Shown here: in pieces, positions 21,236 through 31,597 of the stretch
Layout of the letters: the number at the start of each line of letters is the position of its first letter
Position numbering within the stretch: position 1 is the stretch's first letter
DNA from: Fragilaria crotonensis
Lineage: Eukaryota > Bacillariophyta > Fragilariophyceae > Fragilariales > Fragilariaceae
Assembly: GCA_022925895.1 (NCBI GenBank)
Contig: JAKSYS010000074.1
Coordinates: 62,001 to 126,000 of the forward strand
Reading direction: 5' to 3'
DNA length: 64,000 nt
Program-made: the position numbers and the translations under genes
Notes under the pieces: model-generated
Seen by the model: the letters and a program-made list of their open reading frames with translations, nothing else
Told to the model about the DNA's origin: nothing
Databases searched by the model: none

Positions 21236-21998
21236 AGCTAGTTGTATGTCATAGTGTGCATTGCTCTGTTCTTTTTTATCCATCTTTTTGCACTTCAATC
21301 TTGTCTCGGAGTACCGATGACAACATTAGCTCATGGTTATTTAGAGCTGCCTATGTGACGTCTCCTTAGCAAAAAGCAAGCTGCAGTTCTCCGCAATCTC
21401 GAGTGACGCTGGATATCATTCCTTCGAGCAACTTGCTTTTGCTAGAGGGAGACGCCAAGAGCTTCCTGTATCTTCCCGTTAAACTTTGGATGAGCCATTT
21501 ACATGTGCCGAGTATCAGCACTTGACCTGTGCAAACGGACGTTGATGTTGCGGAGTTAATTACTAATTCGCCAGCCTGGTCCCATTAGCAACGACACCTG
21601 GTACAAGTACCGGTTGATGCATAAGTCATTTATAGTGTATTGCTCTGTTCTTTTTCATCCGTCTTTTTGCACTTCAATCTTGTCTCGGAGTACCGATGAC
21701 AACATTAGCTCATGGTTATTTAGAGCTGCCTATGTGACGTCTCCTTAGCAAAAAGCAAGCTGAAGTTCTCCGCAATCTCGAGTGACGCTGGATCTCATTC
21801 CTTCGAGCAACTTGCTTTTGCTAGAGGAAGACGCCAAGAGCTTCCTGTATCTTCCCGTTAAACTTTGGTACAAGTACCGGTTGATGCATAATTCATTTAT
21901 AGTGTATTGCTCGGTTCTTTTTTATCCATCTTCCATCGATGATCTTTCTGCACTTCAATCTTGTCTCGGAGTACCGATGACAACATTAGCCCATCGTT
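21236..21998 (+). repeat. Imperfect tandem repeat, about 268-bp unit, nearly three copies
   Basis: The unit starts at 21599 and again at 21867 (GGTACAAGTACCGGTTGATG). It contains CACTTCAATCTTGTCTCGG and AGTACCGATGACAACATTAG. A first copy at about 21256-21490 carries a roughly 109-bp insertion (21490-21598), and the third breaks off at 21998. The recombinase element ends at the border of copy 1. No coding content recognised. Confidence 0.75.
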
Positions 21999-22301
21999 AG
22001 CGTTTGTGTCGATGCCAGCGAACAATCAAGTCAACCAAATCCGAACCCCAATGTTTGCCACCATCCTCAATCCAAATATTGAGAACACCACCACTTTCAT
22101 TTCGCATCCACTTTTCTCATAACTTGGGAAAAAGCCGTCGAGTTATCGTGTCGTCAGCCCAATCTACTCGTAAGTACTGGAGTGGAACATTGTTTCTGCT
22201 GCTGCATAGATCCATTCAGTTGGGTTCTCTTTAATTCGTTTCGACGACTGACAACACTGACAACACAACACGCACAACACAGAAAGGTATTCACTGTGAC
22301 C

Positions 22302-23319
22302 ATGAAGCTTTCCATTCCGACTCTGTCCATTGGATTCGTCGCGGCCATTGCCATTCTCGGTGACACTGCCTGTGCCCAGAACAACATCCCCCCCCACTCG
22401 ATCACCACTGGCGACGAGCTTGAAAAGGACAGCATCGTCAGCATCGATCAAGACGAGCATCGTTTGCTTAAACAAGGCAAGGGCACGAGCGCTCCAACGC
22501 GCGCTCCAACGAAGTTTCCAACCCGCGCTCCAACGACGTTTCCGACCCGCGCTCCAACGAGCGCTTGCCTCATCATCGATCCGGAGGAGCGTCTATTGAA
22601 AGGAGGCAAAGGCTATCAACGCGCGCTCCAACGCGCCCTCCAACGAAGTTTCCAACGCGTGCTCTACGAATCCTCCAAAAGAGCGTGATTGCAACGACAA
22701 TAAGGCCTGTACGGTGGACAGCTGCGACCCTGCCACTGGATGTGTGAACTCTCCTGTGAATGTAATCGACCCCAAACATCGACGGGATAATCAGCCCCAA
22801 TGAATGGACCGGCGCAGCCACCGCCACGATCGGCAACGGTGGCGGCACGGCTTATTTCAAAGCCGATGCCAATTTCATCTATGGGGCATTTGATATCACC
22901 GGCTGGACAAGTCAAGAGGGGCTACTTCGAATGGCAACCTCTTGGGATTTGGTGTTTGGAACGAGGATAATAGCTACCCGGGTAACGGGGTCGAATTCCA
23001 GCAAGCGACAGGCCAAGCGAACTGGGGTAATGATGGACAGTCTGGGACCCTGAACGGGCTAGTTTCGGCTTTCCGGATCAATGCCCAGTCCCCTCCTGCG
23101 TCCTCAATCCCAACTACTTTGGAGGCGATGGATTCGTTTGGTACGGGCCACCGCGTCTGGGAGGTGAAAATGCCGATCAGCACCATGACAGTAGTCGATT
23201 GTCAAGTCTGGGTCGTTGGTGGCATTAATTACGCGGGAGCTCAACATTGGTATCCGGCCTCCTTTTTCCCTGGTTATAACGGCTACTTCTCTGTTCAGCT
23301 GCAGGTACCGGTACCCTAA
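22302..23319 (+). pseudogene. Secreted protein with APTR/FPTR stalk and a CBM9-like beta domain, frame-disrupted
   Basis: ATG 22302 (context accATG) begins a clear signal peptide, MKLSIPTLSIGFVAAIAIL, with likely cleavage after ACA. After a short acidic part come two stretches of APTRAPTKFPTR repeats (about 22485-22560 and 22615-22660). Next are a Cys-rich CNDNKACTVDSCDPATGC module (about 22690) and a domain with IDGIISPNEWTGAATATI, ANFIYGAFDITGW and GVWNEDNSYPGNGVEF, ending VQLQVPVP with TAA at 23317. The last domain recalls CBM9-like sugar-binding or DOMON-type folds (weak inference). About four single-base frame changes (near 22617, 22665, 22770, 22925) are needed to read through. It is either a recent pseudogene or a gene with sequence errors, and probably extracellular. 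Confidence 0.6.
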
Positions 23320-23379
23320 TCAACATTACTTCCTGGATGCGCCAGAAATCATGCAATGGCGCCTAGTATGCGACGTATG

Positions 23380-24165
23380 TTACGGCATGGAACGGGATAG
23401 CCTTATACTTGTTAGATGAATGTAAATTGTGACTTGAAACATGTTCGTTGTAGCCATATGAACGACCACTTCGGCAACACGTGCAGCCGTTGAAACCAGC
23501 TGTTCTATAAGCGTGCTGTGCAGACCGGAGGGGTCATCAAGAACCAACCGACTTCCAGCCTCGGAAAATTTCCTCTGTGCCTCAGCTTGTCCCATCTGAG
23601 CCACGACAAGTTCCTTCCCTAAATCAGAATACTCCGCAAAGGCTCCGCATTTTTTCTCTCTGGCTTTGCGAGCTTCGTCGCAGCATCAGCATGTAATCTC
23701 TTTGCCTTTTCAAGCTCCTTTTCATCGTCAGTGCGCGTTTTCTTGCTCTTGAGGAATCTCTCGCAAGTTGCTTTCATCTTGGCAAAGGATTGGCATAAAG
23801 TCAATGTGCATACTTCGTTGCCACTGGTAGAACACTGCAAGACGTTCAAAATTGATCATTTCCTGCTCCTCTTGCTGGCACCATTGCTGCATCTCATGCA
23901 CAAGTTCTTGGAGCTTCAACGCCCGCTCGCGCCAACGATTGGTGATTGAAACACAGGAAACGAGTCTCTCTTTCTCCGAATTTTGTTCTGTTCTTGATTC
24001 ATGAGGCTGAGTGTCTGGATTGAATCGCTCTATAAGATAACGGTTCAAGTCAATCCCCTTTGCGGGAATTGCTGATGCAACGCCACTGCTGACATTGCTG
24101 AGCGAGCTTACGTCGTCGTCGTCGTTGTCGTCCATCTGATTTACTTGTACCGTAATAGTATTCAT
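23380..24165 (-). pseudogene. Coiled-coil, BAR-like cytosolic protein, frame-disrupted
   Basis: ATG 24165 starts a protein with an acidic stretch (DDNDDDD). Long heptad-rich helices follow in two further frames: KMKATCERFLKSKKTRTDDE (about 23780) and EYSDLGKELVVAQMGQAEAQ (about 23600). It ends near 23380. Frame changes occur near 23800 and 23660, with no room for introns. Composition and helix pattern resemble BAR or sorting-nexin tails, but no signature residue confirms this. It is convergent with the secreted gene at 22302. Confidence 0.45.
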
Positions 24166-24423
24166 GATACTACCAGTAGTAGGATTCCGTCGGCGGGATG
24201 AGTGAGGACTGGTCGACTTTCACGATGGATACGAGATCGTGATGCTACTGCATGTACTAACTACATTGAGTGGATAGTCGATTGCAGAATGTGAAATGTG
24301 AAACTGTGAACGAACAGACACGATGGAAAACATAGAGGATGGGTGTGTGTGAGTGTGTGCGGAGAAGGGCGGAGGTAAATGAAGCGAAACCGTTCGCTGT
24401 TTTGACGTTTTGACCGGTCGCAG

Positions 24424-24636
24424 TGTTAAGTTCTGCTCGTGCTATCGTGTTTTCAGGCTACTGCATATGCATGACCGTACGATTCGTACGGTAGCTATGA
24501 TGCATGTAGAGGAATGCGAAGTATGTGTTATAATTTTTTTAAGTTACTAGCATCACCAACATGCTGCCCCTTCGGGGCACATTCACCTTGCGAAAGGCCT
24601 TGCCTAGATCTTTGATTATGCGGACAGATATTAATA
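24424..24636 (+). repeat. 5' LTR of copia element 2
   Basis: 213 bp, TGTTAAGTTC...ATATTAATA. It carries two strong hairpins: ACCGTACGA-T-TCGTACGGT (24474-24492) and TGCCCC-TTC-GGGGCA (24565-24579). Both are repeated in the 3' LTR and could act in RNA structure, transcription or 3'-end formation (inference). Confidence 0.93.
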
Positions 24637-24651
24637 GTTTATCAGACCCAA
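24637..24651 (+). other. Presumed primer-binding site of copia element 2
   Basis: GTTTATCAGACCCAA, the same 15 bases as at 12858 although the LTRs differ. Confidence 0.65.
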
Positions 24652-25275
24652 GGCGCTGCAGGGCAACTTTGGCATAGCAGCACCATCGTCGTTTCGGTAT
24701 ATGGCAGCTTGGCTGGGCTGAATCCAATCGACGACGAATGTGTGATCGGGTCGGCGCATGCGCCTTTCACATGGGTAACAGAAAACGAGTCCCAGCCCTC
24801 GAATCCCCGGATGGATAATGTTTATGGCGACGTTCGTTTGCGGTGATTATCAATGGGATGCGTGCGATTCCTTGTCATGCCTGCGGTAGTTGAGGAGTGA
24901 TGTCGTGTCGTTTCTTTACACAGCGACGCATACCTCACAGCTGTCCAAAGGTTCGTCCTTCTGTCAGACTGCATGGGACAGATCACCGTTTCCGTTTTGG
25001 TCCTGTGGGGCGACAGTCGAGGTCGGGTGCGCAATTTTTGGTCGCTTCTTTCGCGATATTACATCCGGTTAAAATTGTCTCAACCGATGCGTCGGTATTG
25101 AGCAAGTAACACCTCGGGCGCTGATTGATTTCGGTTGGCGCAACTTCCGCTGAAATATGGTTCGTGGGAACCGTTGGGAAACTAATGCTGGAACGGTCTC
25201 TCTCGAAGATTACTCACTTCTTGAACGGTTTGTGTTTTAATCGCTCTATTCTCAAGGTTTTTGGATCATAGAAAG

Positions 25276-28200
25276 ATGGCCGATGCAGTCAATATGAGAG
25301 CGGCTTTGGAGAGGTGTGGCCTCAACCAAACGACTGCAACCTACATGATGACCGATCAAGGTTTTGATTCTACGGATGAGCTTCTCATGGCTTCGAAGGA
25401 GAGCTTTGACACGATGATAAAAAATGCAATCAAGTCTTCCCCACCTGACGTCATTTTCTCAACTGCTTCTATCAGGCGGTTGAATGCTTTCAAGTACTGG
25501 GCTGAGGAGCGTCACATGTGTGGTTTGCCAGTGACTCCCATCCTTTTTACCGCTGCGGTTTTGTCGGAATACATGAATGTTTTGCGCTCCGATGAGATCG
25601 AGATCACTGCCAGGAAGGACCAGATCCCAACGAAGCCGGACCCGTTAAAGGCTGAAAAGGAGTGGTTCAAGTTCTGGGAGAAGCTTAAGAATTACCTCGG
25701 GCGTATTCGGGGTGCTGCCAAGATTCCGTTGCTGTACACGATTAGAGACCATGATGTGGTCACAGATGAGATTCGAGGTGCAACGTATTCCACGCACACC
25801 AAGAAGATCATTGATATTGTTTTGTTGTCAGGCGAGCATTATGCTGTTGACAACGTGAGCTTGTGGGAGATCATTAAGAGCCTCGTTATTGACGGGTTCG
25901 GATGGTCGTTTGTTAAACGCTTTGACAAGACGATGGACGGTAGAGGAGCGGTGCTTGCCTTACGTCGCCAGTGCGAGGGGAAGACATCGGTCAAGACTCG
26001 CAAGAACAAGGCATATGCTTCAATCGCATCGTCCAGTTATCGGGGCATAAGGAAGCAGTTTACTTTTGCTCAGTATGTTGCAATACATCAGTCTGCGCAC
26101 AATGAGCTTGAAGACTGCAACGAGCCCATTCCCGAGACAAAGAAGGTGTCGGACTTTCTCGCTGGAATATCGGATTCGTCGCTGGAGGCCGGGATCACAT
26201 GTGTCCTTAGCGAGGATCGATATCAGGACAGCTTCGAGGCGACTCAACAGTTCTTAGGAACATTGGTCGCCAACCAGATGATTCATCGTCAAGCCAAGAG
26301 GGCTGGGGGCGATGATCGCAATGTGTCTTCGACTGACGGCGGGAGCAACGCTCACGGAAAAACGAAGGGCGGGAAGAAGAAACTTGAGGCCCGATTTTAT
26401 TCGACGGAGGAGTGGAAACAGCTCACGCCTGAAGAGCGTACCAAGGTCATCGAGCTCAAGAAACAAAAGGGATCTAAAGGCAAAGAAAAGAAGGGTTCTA
26501 GTAAAAGGAAAGCAGCTTCTGCCGAATCGAGTAAGGACAAGGATGATGAGGCTGCACAAAGCGAGGGTGACGATGCGAATGAAACTGATACGACGACCCA
26601 AGGAGGTAACGAGTTTGGACGTGGTGCTCACAAGAAATCCAAGAAGAAGGCAACGGTTTCGGCCGTCTCTTCTACGGCAGCGTTGCCCACTCCGAGGGCT
26701 GTTCGTCACGTGATGATGGTCACCCGCAGAAACGTCATGGATTCGAGTCAATTAGTCGAGACCGAGACAGGCGTTGAGGGACGAATGGAACTGGACACCC
26801 ACGCTGACACGTGTGTCGCGGGTGGTAATACAGTTGTCCTTGACCTCACCGGTAAAGTTGCATCCGTGTCACCCTTCTGTGATTCAGAATTCAAGGCACT
26901 TGAAGACATCCCGATCGCAACTGTTGCGACTGCATACGATTGCCCATTGACCGGCAAGACTTATGTCTTGGTGATCAACGAGGCTTTATATTTTGGGGAC
27001 AAGATGAAGCATTCTCTTCTTTGCCCCAACCAACTGAGAGCCAATGGGTTGAAGGTGGATGACTGTCCTCGACAGTACGATTCGGATTCCACTCACAGTA
27101 TACATGTGCCGGAATCCGACCTAAGTATACCCTTGGCACTACGTGGCGTCATTTCGGGTTTTGTAACACGGGTTCCGACCAACGCCGAGCTTGCTGACCT
27201 GACGCGACACGTTGAGATGACTTCCGAAGAAGAGTGGGATCCTTATGCTTCGGCATTCTCCACTGCTGAAGAGGACCGCGATGTCTTATGGAAGGAGCGG
27301 GAGTTGTCCTCCACTACCGTGGGAAGGCAACAGCACGCTGTTGATTTCGACCCCTTGATTGAGTTGGCAATTGGTGAGTCCAATGATATGGCGGATCGAC
27401 TCATAGCCTCGGTTCGCGTAGACTTGGTTGGCAGTGATCCGGTTCGTTCTGCTGGCGCATGCGAGTCACGCTCTGTGGCCGCCGTCGTACGCGATGGGAC
27501 TCGCTCGGTCATTGCTCCCGAAGATGTTGCGAAAATGTGGAATATCGGTTTGTCTACAGCAATGAAGACGCTTCAAGTCACGACACAACTTGGCGTCCGG
27601 ACGTTACAACATCCGGCGCAACGACGCTTTCGGACAGCCATGCCCCATTTGCGATACCCACGCTTGAAGGGGACCTTTTATGCGGATACTCTTTTTTTCA
27701 CGGTGAAATCGGTCCGCGGGTTCAAGTGTGCGCATCTGATTGGGAATGGACTTGGGTTTGCAAGGTTCATGCCAATGGAATTGAAGAGTGATGCACATTT
27801 GTCGCTCACAAGCTTCATTCAGCAGCACGGGGTGATGGAAAACTTAATCGTTGACAATGATCCTACGATGGCTTATAAGGAGTGGCGTCGAACAGTACGC
27901 GAATTTCGGATCGATCAGCGGATGACAGAGCCTTACTCACCATGGCAGAATCGAGCGGAACTCGATGTCCGTGAAATAAAACGGTCCATTAGGAGGTTTA
28001 CGAAACGATCGGGTTCTCCGAAAAGACTATGGTGTTTTCTTGGCGAATTGGTTGCCACCTTGAGGGGACTGACAGCGTACGAATCGCCAAAGTTGCAAGG
28101 ACGTTGCGCAACCGAGCATGCATTGGGTTATACACCTGATATTTCCCCTTGGGTTCAACATGCATGGTATGAGAATGTCTGGTACCGTGACTCCGACGGA

Positions 28201-29544
28201 GAAAGTAAGATCGGGAAGTGGCTTGGGTTGGCTGCTAACATAGGGGGCGGAGATTGCTTTTGGATACTGCCTTTATCGGCGCGACCTATCGCAAGGTCGA
28301 CGGTATGGTCGATCACCCGAGATGAGTTGGCTGGTGACGCTGTAAAAAGGGCCATTGAATCTTTGGACTTGTCAATCAGGGACAAGATTGGGGATGGCAT
28401 TGATGACGGTGTCGCACAAGAGAATGTGGGAGCGTTACCGGTGAATGGGGACCTGTTGGAGGATTTGGACGATGACGCAGCAGTTACTGATGACGAAGCT
28501 GGTGTACCAGATATGGACGAGTATACTCCAGAAACTTTTGATGGTTACTTGACTGCGTCCGTCATGTTACCTCGGGGCGATGAGGTGTTGAAAGCACAAG
28601 TTGTTGCCAGAAAGAGGGATGCCAATGGGAATCCAATCGGGAAGGCAAACTCTAATCCGATATTGGACACAAGGGAATATGTCGTTGAATTTGAAGACGG
28701 CACGAAGGAGGTGTATATGGCAAATATGATTGCCGAAAACATGTATGCACAGGTGGACAGTGAAGGCAGGGCCTTTGCACTTATGTCTGAGATTGTGGAC
28801 CACGAGTCGGACGCACGGGCGATGAAGATTGCTGACGGTACCTTTGTCGACAAGCAAGGTCGCCAGCGGCCACGGATAACTACCCAAGGGTGGAGGCTCT
28901 TGGTTGAATGGAAGGACGGTACGACCACTTGGGTGCCTCTTAAGGATTTAAAGGAGTCGTTCCCAATCGAAGTGGCTGAATATGCCGTTGCAAACAAGAT
29001 TTCGGAACAACCGGCTTTTAAATGGTGGGTTGATGACACGCTGAGGAAGCGACATCGCATCATTAAGAAGGTTAAGTCGGCTAAGTACTGGAAGCGGACG
29101 CACAAGTTTGGCATTCGGCTTCCGCATTCAGTTGAAGAAGCGCTGAGATTTGACGAGGAATCAGGAACTGATTTCTGGCGCAAGGCGATTGAGAAAGAGA
29201 TGAGGAATGTCTTACCTGCTTTCGAGTTCAGGGACGATGACAAGATGCCAATTGGTTACGAGTGTATCAGATGTCATATGGTCTTCGACATCAAGATTGG
29301 AGACCTGACGCGGAAGGCAAGGTTTTGTGCAAATGGCAATGAAACAGACCCTCCGAAGGAATCGACGTTCTCCACAGTTGTGTCAAGGGATACGGTTCGC
29401 CTCTTTTTCTTGATGGCAGCGTTGCATGACACTGATATATTATCGGCAGACATTCAGAATGCCTATCTGAATGCGCCGGTAAAGGAGAAGTTGTATACTA
29501 TTGCCGGAAAAGAATTTGGCCCAAAGAATGAGGACGGCCGGTGA
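25276..29544 (+). CDS. Gag-protease-integrase-RT (N-terminal) polyprotein of copia element 2
   Basis: Starts at ATG 25276 (MADAVNMRAALERCG), the position homologous to the Gag start of copia element 1, and ends TGA 29544; 1422 residues. Gag occupies about residues 1-480, with CEGKTSVKTRKNKAYASIA and a Lys/Ser-rich end. The protease DTHADTCVAGGN is at about 506. Integrase DD35E is FYADT (about 803), VDNDPTM (about 860) and NRAELDV (about 895). The RT start is VFDIKIGDLTRKARF and DIQNAYLNAP (first catalytic Asp). The frame is lost right after EFGPKNEDGR; the remaining RT/RNase H is in the next frame (29541-30806). Confidence 0.93.
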   Translation: MADAVNMRAALERCGLNQTTATYMMTDQGFDSTDELLMASKESFDTMIKNAIKSSPPDVIFSTASIRRLNAFKYWAEERHMCGLPVTPILFTAAVLSEYMNVLRSDEIEITARKDQIPTKPDPLKAEKEWFKFWEKLKNYLGRIRGAAKIPLLYTIRDHDVVTDEIRGATYSTHTKKIIDIVLLSGEHYAVDNVSLWEIIKSLVIDGFGWSFVKRFDKTMDGRGAVLALRRQCEGKTSVKTRKNKAYASIASSSYRGIRKQFTFAQYVAIHQSAHNELEDCNEPIPETKKVSDFLAGISDSSLEAGITCVLSEDRYQDSFEATQQFLGTLVANQMIHRQAKRAGGDDRNVSSTDGGSNAHGKTKGGKKKLEARFYSTEEWKQLTPEERTKVIELKKQKGSKGKEKKGSSKRKAASAESSKDKDDEAAQSEGDDANETDTTTQGGNEFGRGAHKKSKKKATVSAVSSTAALPTPRAVRHVMMVTRRNVMDSSQLVETETGVEGRMELDTHADTCVAGGNTVVLDLTGKVASVSPFCDSEFKALEDIPIATVATAYDCPLTGKTYVLVINEALYFGDKMKHSLLCPNQLRANGLKVDDCPRQYDSDSTHSIHVPESDLSIPLALRGVISGFVTRVPTNAELADLTRHVEMTSEEEWDPYASAFSTAEEDRDVLWKERELSSTTVGRQQHAVDFDPLIELAIGESNDMADRLIASVRVDLVGSDPVRSAGACESRSVAAVVRDGTRSVIAPEDVAKMWNIGLSTAMKTLQVTTQLGVRTLQHPAQRRFRTAMPHLRYPRLKGTFYADTLFFTVKSVRGFKCAHLIGNGLGFARFMPMELKSDAHLSLTSFIQQHGVMENLIVDNDPTMAYKEWRRTVREFRIDQRMTEPYSPWQNRAELDVREIKRSIRRFTKRSGSPKRLWCFLGELVATLRGLTAYESPKLQGRCATEHALGYTPDISPWVQHAWYENVWYRDSDGESKIGKWLGLAANIGGGDCFWILPLSARPIARSTVWSITRDELAGDAVKRAIESLDLSIRDKIGDGIDDGVAQENVGALPVNGDLLEDLDDDAAVTDDEAGVPDMDEYTPETFDGYLTASVMLPRGDEVLKAQVVARKRDANGNPIGKANSNPILDTREYVVEFEDGTKEVYMANMIAENMYAQVDSEGRAFALMSEIVDHESDARAMKIADGTFVDKQGRQRPRITTQGWRLLVEWKDGTTTWVPLKDLKESFPIEVAEYAVANKISEQPAFKWWVDDTLRKRHRIIKKVKSAKYWKRTHKFGIRLPHSVEEALRFDEESGTDFWRKAIEKEMRNVLPAFEFRDDDKMPIGYECIRCHMVFDIKIGDLTRKARFCANGNETDPPKESTFSTVVSRDTVRLFFLMAALHDTDILSADIQNAYLNAPVKEKLYTIAGKEFGPKNEDGR

Positions 29545-30806
29545 TAATTGTACGGGCACTTTATGGACTGAGGAGTAGCGGCAAATCCTTCCGTGACTTT
29601 CTTGCAAATAATCTGCGGGAGATGGGATACGCGAGTACTAAGGCGGACCCGGACTTGTGGATGAAGCCGGATTGTAAGACTGATGGAACTGAGTACTATC
29701 ATTATGTGATATGCTACGTTGATGATGTTGCGGTTACAATGGAGGAACCCGAGCGCTTCATGGACGAACTGGGGCGTAGGTTTACATTGAAGGAGGGAAG
29801 TGTCCAGGAACCAACCCTGTACTTAGGGGCTGACGTTTTGAAGTGGTATATCGCCGAATCTGATGAGCCGGGTAAGGTTCGTTGGGCGTTGGCGTCTACC
29901 AAGTATACCAAGAGGGCAATCGCTGACCTTGAGACTGAGCTTGACTCGATAGGCAAGCGACTGCCCACCAAGGTTGTGACTCCGCTCTCGGGCGCCTACC
30001 GGCCGGAGTTGGACCAAACAACGGAGTTGAATGCCGAGAGGCAAAACTACTATCAAGGACTGATAGGGGTGCTTCGCTGGATTTGCGAATTGGGACGGCT
30101 CGATATCCTTATGCCTGTCTCAATGATGTCGCGATATATAGTGGCCGCCAGAAGCGGTCACTTGGATCAATTGTTTCATATATTTGCTTACCTGAAACGA
30201 TACGATTCATCAACGATGGTGTTCGATGACACCGAACCTGCCTTCGATGAAAGGAGGTTTAAGGATTGCGATTGGAGTGAATACTATCCTGGGGCTAAGG
30301 AAGCTTTGCCTCCGGATATGCCTGCGCCGCGTGGGCGTTCCGTCGTGATGTCCTGCTTTGTTGATGCAGATCATGCTGGGTGCAGGGTCACGAGGCGCTC
30401 ACACACAGGTGTGATCATTTTCGTGAACCGTGCCCCTATTCTGTGGTTTTCAAAAAGACAGAATACTGTGGAGTCCTCGACATTCGGTTCTGAGTTTGTT
30501 GCAATGCGGATTGCTATCGAAATGATTGAGGGTCTACGTTATAAGCTTCGGATGATGGGTGTTGGAATTGAAGGACCGTGCAATGTGTTTTGTGATAACA
30601 ATGCGGTGGTGTTGAATTCGGTGAACCCGGAGTCTGTGTTGAAGAAGAAACATGCAGCTATCAACTACCATCGGGCGAGAGAAGCAATAGCCGCGGGAGT
30701 GATTAGAGTTGCGAAAGAGGATACGGAGACCAACATCGCCGATCTCTTAACGAAATGTTTACCTGGCCCAGCTTTGCGGGAACATGCAAGTCGGGTCTTG
30801 TGGTGA
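29541..30806 (+). CDS. RT (C-terminal)-RNase H of copia element 2, separated by a one-base frameshift
   Basis: Continues the polyprotein from IIVRALYGLRSSGKSF. YVDD is at 29714-29725. RNase H has SCFVDADHAGC, ESSTFGSEFVAMR and VFCDNNAVV, and the frame ends with TGA 30806. Comparison with copia element 1 shows that a single base is missing at about 29540. The break lies between catalytic motifs, so a programmed frameshift is unlikely. A 14-bp perfect palindrome, TGCGCCATGGCGCA, follows the stop. Confidence 0.9.
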   Translation: MIIVRALYGLRSSGKSFRDFLANNLREMGYASTKADPDLWMKPDCKTDGTEYYHYVICYVDDVAVTMEEPERFMDELGRRFTLKEGSVQEPTLYLGADVLKWYIAESDEPGKVRWALASTKYTKRAIADLETELDSIGKRLPTKVVTPLSGAYRPELDQTTELNAERQNYYQGLIGVLRWICELGRLDILMPVSMMSRYIVAARSGHLDQLFHIFAYLKRYDSSTMVFDDTEPAFDERRFKDCDWSEYYPGAKEALPPDMPAPRGRSVVMSCFVDADHAGCRVTRRSHTGVIIFVNRAPILWFSKRQNTVESSTFGSEFVAMRIAIEMIEGLRYKLRMMGVGIEGPCNVFCDNNAVVLNSVNPESVLKKKHAAINYHRAREAIAAGVIRVAKEDTETNIADLLTKCLPGPALREHASRVLW

Positions 30807-30930
30807 ACGATGCGCCATGGCGCAAACCCCTTTCTCTTAATACCGAGGTTCCCAAAATGGTGCCTCAGGCCTCTGTTGGTTGATGGGGATTGTTCCAAGG
30901 CAAATTGATTCGCGGCATGCGTATCATTTT

Positions 30931-30938
30931 GTGGGGAC
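30931..30938 (+). other. Polypurine tract before the 3' LTR, copia element 2
   Basis: GTGGGGAC directly upstream of the TGTTAAG LTR start. Confidence 0.6.
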
Positions 30939-31151
30939 TGTTAAGTTCTGCTCGTGCTATCGTGTTTTCAGGCTACTGCATATGCATGACCGTACGATTC
31001 GTACGGTAGCTATGATGCATGTAGAGGAATGCGAAGTATGTGTTATAATTTTTTTAAGTTACTAGCATCACCAACATGCTGCCCCTTCGGGGCACATTCA
31101 CCTTGCGAAAGGCCTTGCCTAGATCTTTGATTATGCGGACAGATATTAATA
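30939..31151 (+). repeat. 3' LTR of copia element 2
   Basis: 213 bp, same sequence as 24424-24636; followed by the GCAG duplication (31152-31155). Confidence 0.93.
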
Positions 31152-31155
31152 GCAG

Positions 31156-31597
31156 TAGTCCCGCGTCCCGCACATGACGGGGAGTATTCCTACACACCTG
31201 TACCTGGTACAAGCATAAATGTCACTGCTGCACATGGTGGCAACCAGTACCATTGTACGACTTACTGGAGTACTGGAGTACATTATAGAGATATATGTGT
31301 ATCATACAAATTGTACTTGTACCCAAGGCTCAACTTGTAGTTTGGCGTTGAGCAGAACCTGCATCCGAATTCCATATGCATATCTACTCTACCTAGTGCT
31401 AGTACCATAGAGAGTACCAGTGACTAGTCCTACTGTGCCGGTATTAGAATACGTATGTACCAGGTAGCGAAAAAAAAGTATGATGATACACATGATACAT
31501 GATGTATGCCGATCACGGGCAAATGCTTGACATCAGGGTCACGATCGACTCAAACCGCATCCGCGACGACCGATGACATTCTATTGGCTAATCTGTT
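31156..31597. other. Intergenic, GTAC-rich, no gene
   Basis: Upstream region of the LRR gene at 31598. It contains many GTAC, GGTAC and GTACC words and no ORF of note. It must hold that gene's promoter. Confidence 0.5.

Larger units (their letters stand above)
24424..31151 (+). mobile_element. Second complete Ty1/copia element (CoDi-like), nearly intact
   Basis: LTRs of 213 bp (24424-24636, 30939-31151) appear identical. GCAG flanks both sides (24420-24423, 31152-31155). It has the same PBS and purine tract type as copia element 1, and its polyprotein is closely related over the whole length. Coding capacity is about 1840 residues, with one frame change in the RT. Identical LTRs indicate a very young insertion. 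Confidence 0.95.

Noticed and set aside
23616-24165. Introns explaining the breaks in the coiled-coil gene
   Set aside because: The two frames overlap at the breaks, leaving no room for an intron.
29535-29545. Programmed frameshift in copia element 2
   Set aside because: The break is inside the RT core between catalytic motifs, where a shift would serve no product ratio, and the homologous element 1 is open there; a deleted base is simpler.
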